Source: an uncultured Acidimicrobiaceae bacterium (GTDB lineage Bacteria > Actinomycetota > Acidimicrobiia > Acidimicrobiales > Ilumatobacteraceae). From it: 11,521 nt of DNA. The stretch lies in the NCBI GenBank assembly GCA_903919215.1, contig CAIXHI010000059.1, positions 1 to 11,521 of the forward strand, given 5' to 3'. Every line of letters starts with the position of its first letter. The first letter of the stretch is position 1. A program made the position numbers and the translations under genes. Below, in pieces: positions 6,386 to 11,521 of the stretch. Below the pieces are notes generated by a model. It had not been told where the DNA came from, did not search any database, and saw only the letters and a program-made list of their open reading frames with translations.

Positions 6386-7096
6386 ATGGTGCTGCGCCAC
6401 AGTGCCGATGCCGCGATGCTGCTGCACCCCACGGACGGCGTGGTCTACGCCAGCCCGGCCATGGAACATGTGATGGGTCTCGAACCTGAGACGTTCCTCG
6501 GGCTGTTGGCTGGCGAATGGATTCACCCCGATGACGTAGAGGCAGCCATCGAGCAACGCCGCGTCGCGATGCACACGGGACACAGCGGCCCGATTGAGCT
6601 ACGCGGCCGACACGGTGACGGCACGTACCATTGGTTCGAGGCCGAGTGGTGGCACGTCGTGTATGACCACACTGTCATCCACCTGCGCGACGTGACCGAA
6701 CGACGCGCCACACGCGAAGCCACCGCTCGCCACGACGCCCGGCTACGCGCGTTGTTGCGCGACAGCGCCGAAATCGTCGTCATCGTCGACCCCGACGGAC
6801 AACGATTGCGCTACACCAGCAGCTCCGCAGAACGTTTGCTCGGCTGGACCGCTGCGGACGGGATGGGACCGAGATGGCCCGAGCTGATTCACCCCGATGA
6901 CCTCCAACGCCTGACAACGGCCGTCGACCGCGTCACCGCCACCTTGGGCGCCTCGTTCAGCGCAGAGATTCGCACCCGACATCGCAACGGCAGTTGGCTG
7001 ATGTTGGAGATGAGGGCAACCAACCTCATCGACGACCCGCTGATCGGCGGCATCGTCGTGCGCGCACACGACATCACCGGCAGCCACCAGCTCTAG
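6386..7096 (+). CDS. two-PAS-domain sensory protein without output domain
   Basis: From ATG 6386 the protein has 236 residues. It contains two PAS domains of the PAS_3 type, about 5-108 and 120-232. Each has the WIHPDD / LIHPDD motif, a later GDGTYHWFE / NGSWLMLEM strand and a closing RDVTER / HDITG segment. No GGDEF, EAL, kinase or DNA-binding domain follows; the frame stops nine residues after the second PAS, where an output domain usually begins. It may be a stand-alone partner sensor or the truncated front of a longer protein. The start is uncertain. The frame is open back to a TTG at 6176, but that stretch contains the tRNA promoter. A TATGTT box (6296-6301) is placed so that a leaderless transcript would begin at an in-frame ATC (6308). 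The gene converges on hemW. The stretch 6217-6385 holds no other feature I can support. Confidence 0.75.
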   Translation: MVLRHSADAAMLLHPTDGVVYASPAMEHVMGLEPETFLGLLAGEWIHPDDVEAAIEQRRVAMHTGHSGPIELRGRHGDGTYHWFEAEWWHVVYDHTVIHLRDVTERRATREATARHDARLRALLRDSAEIVVIVDPDGQRLRYTSSSAERLLGWTAADGMGPRWPELIHPDDLQRLTTAVDRVTATLGASFSAEIRTRHRNGSWLMLEMRATNLIDDPLIGGIVVRAHDITGSHQL

Positions 7097-7137
7097 CAGG
7101 AACTTCGGCGCCACTGCCCACTGCCCGCTGACCTCCG

Positions 7138-8190
7138 TCAGCGCAGCCGCAGCGACACCTCGTTGGCCAACAAGCGCCCAGTCCGAGTAAGGCGCACGCG
7201 GACACCGTCGGTCTCGACCAATCCCTCCAGCTCAGCGACCGGCAGCGCATCGACCGGAACGCCGTCGCGCATGCGCAGCGCAAGTTGCAGCCCTTCCATC
7301 CTGCGCGTCTCAGCGTCGAGATCTTCGCCCGCTGCTTCCGTCGTGTCACCGGCATCCACAGCCTCGATGTAGCGCTCGGGCGTGCGCAGATTCCAGAATC
7401 GACGGCCATGCGCATGGCTGTGTGCGGCGCTACCGAAGCCTCGGTAATCGCCCTGCTGCCAGTACAACATGTTGTGTCGACACTCGTGCCCGGGCAACGC
7501 CCAGTTGCTGACCTCGTAGTTGGCCATCCCGACGGCCGTCAGCAGGTCGTCGGCCAGTTCGTACTTGTCGGCGAGGTCGTCGTCGTCGGGGTGCAGTTCG
7601 GGCTTCGCGGCCAATGGCGTCCCGGCCTCGATCGTCAGCGCATAGGCCGAGATATGTGTGGGGCCGAGATCGATCGCCTGCTCGAGTGTCGTACGCCAGT
7701 CGGCCAGCGACTCACCCGCCCCGCCGTAGATCAGGTCGAGGTTGAACGTCGGGACACCAGCCTGCTTGATCGCTGTCACCGCGCGCACCACGTTGCTGGG
7801 CACGTGGGTGCGCTCGAGCGACTGCAGCACATGGCCCACCATCGACTGCACACCCAAGCTGACTCGGTTGACACCACCGGCGCGATAGGTGCGCATCATC
7901 TCCAGCGTCACATCATCCGGGTTGCACTCGATGGTCACCTCGGCGCCAGCGGTCGTAGGGATCGCGCGCACGACCTCGACCAGTGCCGCTGCATCGACCA
8001 GAGTGGGTGTTCCGCCGCCAACGAACACGCTTGTCACCGGTGGCAGGGCCGACCGGAGGATGTCGCGCTGCAGCGCGTCGAGGTACTGCGCCTGCAGGTG
8101 CCCGCGGTCGGTCCAGGTCGCAAACGCGCAGTATCCGCACCGAGCGGCACAGAACGGGATGTGGAGATACACGCCGAACGGTTCGCTCAC
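7138..8190 (-). CDS. hemW: HemW, radical SAM heme chaperone
   Basis: A 350-residue protein of the coproporphyrinogen-oxidase-like radical SAM family. The iron-sulfur cluster motif is C14-x3-C18-x2-C21 (CAARCGYC). VGGGTPT at 57-63 fits the SAM-binding glycine motif, and SLGVQS and NLDLIYG follow as in the family. The H239-N-M-L-Y243-W244 motif matches the HNxxYW that separates HemW heme chaperones from the true oxidase HemN, and the very short N-terminus ahead of the cluster also favours HemW. The known role is to bind heme and deliver it to respiratory proteins. It starts at GTG 8190 without Shine-Dalgarno, but TAGGTT sits at exactly -12 to -7, so it is probably leaderless with its own promoter. 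The gene is 38 bp downstream of bldD on the same strand. Confidence 0.93.
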   Translation of the reverse strand: MSEPFGVYLHIPFCAARCGYCAFATWTDRGHLQAQYLDALQRDILRSALPPVTSVFVGGGTPTLVDAAALVEVVRAIPTTAGAEVTIECNPDDVTLEMMRTYRAGGVNRVSLGVQSMVGHVLQSLERTHVPSNVVRAVTAIKQAGVPTFNLDLIYGGAGESLADWRTTLEQAIDLGPTHISAYALTIEAGTPLAAKPELHPDDDDLADKYELADDLLTAVGMANYEVSNWALPGHECRHNMLYWQQGDYRGFGSAAHSHAHGRRFWNLRTPERYIEAVDAGDTTEAAGEDLDAETRRMEGLQLALRMRDGVPVDALPVAELEGLVETDGVRVRLTRTGRLLANEVSLRLR

Positions 8191-8196
8191 GTGGCG

Positions 8197-8202
8197 AACC
8201 TA
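8197..8202 (-). promoter_or_regulatory. -10 box for leaderless hemW
   Basis: TAGGTT on the reverse strand lies at -12 to -7 relative to the G of the hemW GTG (8190). It fits the TANNNT -10 pattern and the lack of a ribosome site. It lies in the 38-bp gap after bldD. Confidence 0.6.
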
Positions 8203-8228
8203 TCGGCGACTGGCCGGGTCGGCGCCCC

Positions 8229-8738
8229 TCAGGGGCGGAACAGCAGGTCGAGTGCGTCGAGACGCTGGCCGACCTGATCGACCGGCACATCGAGCATCGC
8301 GGCGATGGCCCGAGTGTCGTCGCCGCGTACGGTGATGACCTTGCCGTTGAAGTCCTGACGCTGCAGCTGAATCATCTTCAGGAAGCGAGTGAGCATCTCA
8401 AAGGGCTGTCCGCTGAGCTGCGTGAGCTTCAGCAGGTCGACCGCCAACTTCTTGCTCGCCGCCAGATCGGCGTCTTCGGGAGTGGTGACATCCTCACGTG
8501 GCAGCAGTTGATCGACAGGAACGTTGTAGAACTTCGCCAACCGCTCGAGGCGCGGAACGGAGATGGCACGCTCTCCACGCTCGTAGGCGCCCAACACGCT
8601 GGCCTTGAACTCCTCGGTCGAGGTTGCCTCGACCTCCTGGAGCGACAGACGCTTCTGGCGACGGATGACGCGAAGGCGCTCACCAACCTTGCGGCTGTAG
8701 GGAGACGAAATCACATCATCATCATCGAATTCACGCAT
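8229..8738 (-). CDS. bldD: BldD-like c-di-GMP-responsive transcription regulator
   Basis: A 169-residue protein (Streptomyces BldD has about 167). An XRE-type helix-turn-helix covers about 16-80 (GERLRVIRRQKRLSLQEVE ... GAYERGERAISVPRLERLA, then FYNVPVDQLLP), closely following BldD. The C-terminal domain, about 98-165, contains R127-Q-D129, eight residues, then R138-G-D-D141. This corresponds to the RGD-x8-RQDD signature by which BldD binds a c-di-GMP tetramer and dimerises on DNA; the two Arg and the Asp residues are all kept. In Streptomyces BldD represses development genes when c-di-GMP is high. An acidic FDDDDV stretch follows the start. ATG 8738 is chosen: GAGGA lies nine bases upstream, and the frame before it looks non-coding. 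A GTGA/TCAC inverted repeat 134 bp upstream may be its own operator. Target genes here are unknown. Confidence 0.87.
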   Translation of the reverse strand: MREFDDDDVISSPYSRKVGERLRVIRRQKRLSLQEVEATSTEEFKASVLGAYERGERAISVPRLERLAKFYNVPVDQLLPREDVTTPEDADLAASKKLAVDLLKLTQLSGQPFEMLTRFLKMIQLQRQDFNGKVITVRGDDTRAIAAMLDVPVDQVGQRLDALDLLFRP

Positions 8739-8871
8739 GGCCACTGGTCCTCTTTCTTCTTCTGACTGGCCACCGACAACGTCAGCGGCCTGAGGCGATC
8801 TTGCCCTCCCGTGCGAAGATCTACTCAACGTGGTCAGTCTGACACACCGCGCACCCGGAATACAACACAAC

Positions 8872-8887
8872 GTGACTCACGATCACT
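8872..8887 (-). promoter_or_regulatory. candidate BldD operator (autoregulatory)
   Basis: The reverse strand reads AGTGA-tcgtgag-TCAC. The published Streptomyces BldD sites follow AGTGA, a variable gap, TCACC; here the final base is G. It lies in the 155-bp gap between rsmE and bldD, 134 bp before the bldD start, just upstream of a possible -10 (TGTATT). Streptomyces BldD represses its own gene, so the place fits. Only one site and no search support this. Confidence 0.45.
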
Positions 8888-8893
8888 GTGCGT

Positions 8894-9547
8894 TCACGCC
8901 ATGATCGCGGCCACCACCGCGGCGGTCTCGATGCGCAGCACCTGCTGCGAAAGGCAGACCGTGGCGCGCGCCAACGCCAGTTCGTCAGGGCTGAACCCAC
9001 CTTCAGGGCCGATGATGACGAGTGCGGCCCCTGTGAATGGCGTGCCATCAGGTTCGGCAACCACTGCGCCCTCACGCGCTGCCATCTCGGCATACTCCAC
9101 CGGACCACTGACGGTCGGCAGCCACACCCGCCGACTCTGCATCGCTGCTTCGCGCGCAATCTTGCGCAGCTTGGCGAGTTGCTTCGGACTGCGTTCGCCG
9201 TCCCAGCGCACCGCGCTGCGAACACAGTGCAGCAACACGATTTCACCCACGCCCACTTCGGTGAGCTTCTGCACCATCCACTCCACACGGTCGCCCTTGG
9301 GGATCGCAGCAGCGATCGTCACCGCCGTCACCGCCGGCTCGTGGATCACCGCACCATCCGGCACCAGAGCGCCGCCGGCGATGGTGCACTGCCGCCAACC
9401 GCCGTTGCCGTCGCTGACCGTCACCACCTCGCCGTCACGAAGGCGCAGCACTCTCAGGAGGTGGTGTGCATCATCCGGGTCGAGTTCGGGCGCGTCGAGT
9501 GACGACACGAACACGTGCGCCGCGCTGGTACGCAGCGCCGGGTTCAC
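8894..9547 (-). CDS. rsmE: RsmE, 16S rRNA m3U1498 methyltransferase
   Basis: A 217-residue SPOUT-class methyltransferase that methylates N3 of U1498 in 16S rRNA. The N-terminal PUA-like part is seen as HVFV...AHHLLRVLRLRDGEVVTV (about 11-44). The knotted SAM-binding domain carries AIPKGDRVEWMVQKLTEVGV (81-100), KIAREAAMQS, IIGPEGGF (178-185) and LRIETA (204-209), all diagnostic. Usual length is about 240, so it is slightly short: the C-terminus stops eight residues after LRIETA, which is brief but contains every motif. The GTG start at 9547 overlaps the dnaJ stop by 4 bp (GTGA), so translation is coupled. The frame is open further upstream but that part lies inside dnaJ. dnaJ-rsmE adjacency is common in bacteria. 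Confidence 0.93.
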   Translation of the reverse strand: MNPALRTSAAHVFVSSLDAPELDPDDAHHLLRVLRLRDGEVVTVSDGNGGWRQCTIAGGALVPDGAVIHEPAVTAVTIAAAIPKGDRVEWMVQKLTEVGVGEIVLLHCVRSAVRWDGERSPKQLAKLRKIAREAAMQSRRVWLPTVSGPVEYAEMAAREGAVVAEPDGTPFTGAALVIIGPEGGFSPDELALARATVCLSQQVLRIETAAVVAAIMA

Positions 9548-10677
9548 TGGAAGGCCGACTTGATGCGAGCGAACAGCCCGTGCTCGGTCTGCACTTCTTC
9601 GCCGCGCGCCTCCGCCAACTTCTTCAGCAGCTCGGTCTCGAACTCGGTGAGCTTGGTGGGCACCTGTACCTGCACCCGCACCTTCAGGTCGCCGCGACCG
9701 CGACCCTGCAACCGCGGCACACCACGCTGGCGCAACACAAACTCGCGGCCAGGCTGAGTGCCGGCCGGGACAACGATCTCCTCGTCGCCATCCAGCGTGG
9801 GCAGTGTGAAACGTGTTCCGAGCGAAGCCTGGGCGATGGACACCGGTAGATCCGTGACGAGGTCGTCGTGCTCTCGACGGTAACGATCGTGCGCAGCCAC
9901 GCGCAGGTGCACGTAGAGATCGCCCGTCCCTCCGCCACGCGGGCCGACGGCTCCACGGCCAGTGAGGCGCAACGTGGAGCCGGTGTCGACACCAGCGGGA
10001 ACGTCCACCTGATACGTCTTCTCCGTGACCACCCGGCCGTCGCCCTTGCACGTGGAACAGGGCGTGACGATGACCTGGCCCAAGCCGCCGCACTTCGAGC
10101 ACGCCGACGAGGTGACCATCTGGCCGAGCATGCTCTGGCGCACACGCTGCACCTGACCACGGCCGTTGCATTCGCTGCAGGTGACGGGCTTGGTGCCCTC
10201 ACCGGCTCCCGAACCGTGGCAGTCGTCGCACTTCAACGCAGTACGCAAGGTGACCGGAACAGTGGCACCGAACACCGCTTGCTCGAATGCCAAGTCGGCC
10301 ACAACCTCGAGATCTTGTCCGCGTGGCGGACCGGCAGGACCGCGTGCGCCGCCGCCCTGACCGAACGGGCTGCCACCACCGAAGAAGGCCTCGAAGATGT
10401 CGCCGATTCCGCCGGTGCCGCCGCCGAACATATCGCCCATGTTCGCTCCGCCGGCACCGCCCACACCTTGCGCTCCGAAGCGGTCATAGCGCGCACGTTG
10501 TTCGGCATCGCTGAGCACTTCGTAGGCCTGAGCGACCTTCTTGAACTGCTCTTCGGCAGCAGCGTCACCGGGGTTGGCATCAGGATGGAGTTCCCGGGCC
10601 TTCTGTCGGTACGCCTTCTTCAACTGGTCGGGCGTCGCATCCCGCGACACCCCGAGCAGCTCGTAATACTCAGCCAT
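9544..10677 (-). CDS. dnaJ: DnaJ (Hsp40) co-chaperone
   Basis: A 377-residue full-length type I DnaJ. The J domain (1-68) has the HPD motif at 31-33, which stimulates DnaK ATPase. A Gly/Phe-rich linker follows (about 68-120). The zinc-binding domain has four CxxCxGxG repeats with cysteines at 150/153, 167/170, 193/196 and 207/210, all present. The C-terminal substrate-binding part runs to the end (...ARIKSAFQ). ATG 10677 is chosen because MAEYYELLGVSRDA is the standard DnaJ start and a GGGGGAG run sits three bases upstream; the ATG overlaps the hrcA stop by 8 bp. Being coupled to hrcA marks it as the copy commonly called dnaJ2 in actinobacteria, likely under HrcA control. A second dnaJ with dnaK may exist elsewhere in the genome. 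Confidence 0.96.
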   Translation of the reverse strand: MAEYYELLGVSRDATPDQLKKAYRQKARELHPDANPGDAAAEEQFKKVAQAYEVLSDAEQRARYDRFGAQGVGGAGGANMGDMFGGGTGGIGDIFEAFFGGGSPFGQGGGARGPAGPPRGQDLEVVADLAFEQAVFGATVPVTLRTALKCDDCHGSGAGEGTKPVTCSECNGRGQVQRVRQSMLGQMVTSSACSKCGGLGQVIVTPCSTCKGDGRVVTEKTYQVDVPAGVDTGSTLRLTGRGAVGPRGGGTGDLYVHLRVAAHDRYRREHDDLVTDLPVSIAQASLGTRFTLPTLDGDEEIVVPAGTQPGREFVLRQRGVPRLQGRGRGDLKVRVQVQVPTKLTEFETELLKKLAEARGEEVQTEHGLFARIKSAFQ

Positions 10678-11521
10678 TGGCTCCCCCACCGTCGCCGAGA
10701 CGGCGTCCCAATCGATCACTTACGACTTCGACGGTAGCGAGGGCCTGCGGGTAATCCATCCGCGTCGGCCCCAGGACGCCCACCGTGCCCACGTGCTCGC
10801 CCTCGACGATGATCGGCTTGACGATCACCGAGCACGCAGCAAGCGGCTCCACACCGTGTTCGGCCCCGATTGCCACCGACAACCCGCGGTGCAGGACATC
10901 GCGAACCAACGAGACCATCACGTACTGCTGCTCGAGCGTGTGCAACACCGAACGCACCGTCTCGACAGTGTCGAACGCCTGCGCCATCGAGGATGCGCCG
11001 CCGACGAAGACCGGCTGCTCAGAGGCCACCGCGCCCAGCGCAGTGGTGGCCAACTCGCACACCGCGTCAACTTCGACGTCGCCGGTGGGCGGCACCGGGC
11101 GCACGTTCTCCAGCGAGCGGCCACCCAGGAACTTGTGCAAGTGGGCCGATGCTGCGGCCAGCTTCATCTCGGAGACGTCGCTGCTGCACTCGACCGTCTC
11201 GCTCTCCACCGAACCGTTGGACAACACCGCCACGACGGTGGCATGGCGTGAGCCAAGACCCACCACCTGTACCGACCTCAACGATGCCGATTCCGCCTTG
11301 GGGCCAACGACCACTGCGGCGTGATGCGTCACTTGTGCAAGCAGGTTGGTGGTCTGATGGAGCAACTCTTCGAGCCGTCCATGTGTGGTGTCGAAGAAGT
11401 TGCCGACGCGCTCAGACGCCTGCTGGTCGAGACGACCATCGGGCGCCATGTGATCGACGAAGAAGCGATAGCCCTTGTCCGTGGGGATGCGGCCGGCCGA
11501 TGTGTGCGGCTGGGCCAGATA
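10670..11521 (-). CDS. hrcA: HrcA heat-shock repressor, N-terminus outside the window
   Basis: The last 283 residues of HrcA are present; the family has about 340. The visible part begins YLAQPHTSAGRIPTDKGYRF, the hallmark that follows the winged-helix DNA-binding domain. Next come the HrcA core (NLLAQVTHHAAVVVGP, then VQVVGLGSRHATVVAVLSNG) and the closing GVLGPTRMDYPQALATVEVVSDRL. HrcA represses chaperone operons by binding CIRCE inverted repeats and depends on GroEL for folding. The first part of the gene, including the DNA-contacting helix, and any CIRCE site lie beyond 11521. It ends with an 8-bp overlap with dnaJ, so hrcA-dnaJ-rsmE form one operon that HrcA probably autoregulates. Confidence 0.96.
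   Translation of the reverse strand, partial: YLAQPHTSAGRIPTDKGYRFFVDHMAPDGRLDQQASERVGNFFDTTHGRLEELLHQTTNLLAQVTHHAAVVVGPKAESASLRSVQVVGLGSRHATVVAVLSNGSVESETVECSSDVSEMKLAAASAHLHKFLGGRSLENVRPVPPTGDVEVDAVCELATTALGAVASEQPVFVGGASSMAQAFDTVETVRSVLHTLEQQYVMVSLVRDVLHRGLSVAIGAEHGVEPLAACSVIVKPIIVEGEHVGTVGVLGPTRMDYPQALATVEVVSDRLGRRLGDGGGANG

Noticed and set aside
8223..8237. CGCCCCT-C-AGGGGCG inverted repeat at the bldD stop as a terminator
   Set aside because: The loop would be only about three bases, there is no T-run, and it overlaps the coding end; probably chance in GC-rich DNA.
10670..11521. CIRCE operator for HrcA
   Set aside because: No TTAGCACTC-N9-GAGTGCTAA-like repeat is visible; the hrcA promoter lies outside the window.
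1..11521. CRISPR array, insertion sequence or prophage genes
   Set aside because: No regularly spaced repeats, transposase, or phage structural or integrase motifs were found on either strand.

Overview
The window looks like a chromosomal segment of a GC-rich actinobacterium. The base composition and codon use fit, as do a HrcA-DnaJ-RsmE heat-shock cluster, a close BldD homologue, many GTG starts, and at least two genes whose -10 box sits exactly where a leaderless transcript would need it. My guess is class Acidimicrobiia, but that placement is an inference. Most of the DNA is ordinary coding sequence. I see no phage, insertion sequence or CRISPR array.

Left part (1-5069). The 5' part of a DMT/EamA-type membrane transporter runs off the left edge. 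It is divergent from a 700-residue PAS-PAS-GGDEF-EAL protein whose GGDEF signature is gone and whose EAL site lacks one metal-binding Asp. That gene ends tail-to-tail, with a 14-bp overlap, against an unusual short-chain dehydrogenase that carries an N-terminal four-cysteine zinc-ribbon-like segment and has Thr in place of the catalytic Tyr. A small five-helix membrane protein of unknown function follows.

Middle part (5070-6216). This is the only patch that looks rearranged. It holds a tRNA-Val(GAC) gene with a clear promoter. An intact MntA-HepT toxin-antitoxin operon starts 31 bp past the tRNA 3' end. An 81-bp perfect direct repeat reproduces the first 25 codons of mntA about 0.87 kb away, and a truncated open frame resembling a TriTu-type immunity protein lies between the repeats.

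Right part (6386-11521). A two-PAS-domain protein without an output domain converges on hemW. Transcription on the minus strand then reads hrcA (5' end outside the window), dnaJ, rsmE, bldD, hemW. The first three overlap by 4-8 bp and look like one operon. bldD and hemW are set apart by gaps and candidate promoter or operator sites. The BldD homologue keeps the c-di-GMP-binding signature, so the window contains both a likely c-di-GMP effector and a probably non-catalytic GGDEF-EAL protein.

The points most worth following are the BldD homologue with its candidate operator, the mntA repeat with the immunity remnant, the zinc-ribbon SDR and the doubly degenerate GGDEF-EAL protein. I do not see a clearly new multi-gene system.
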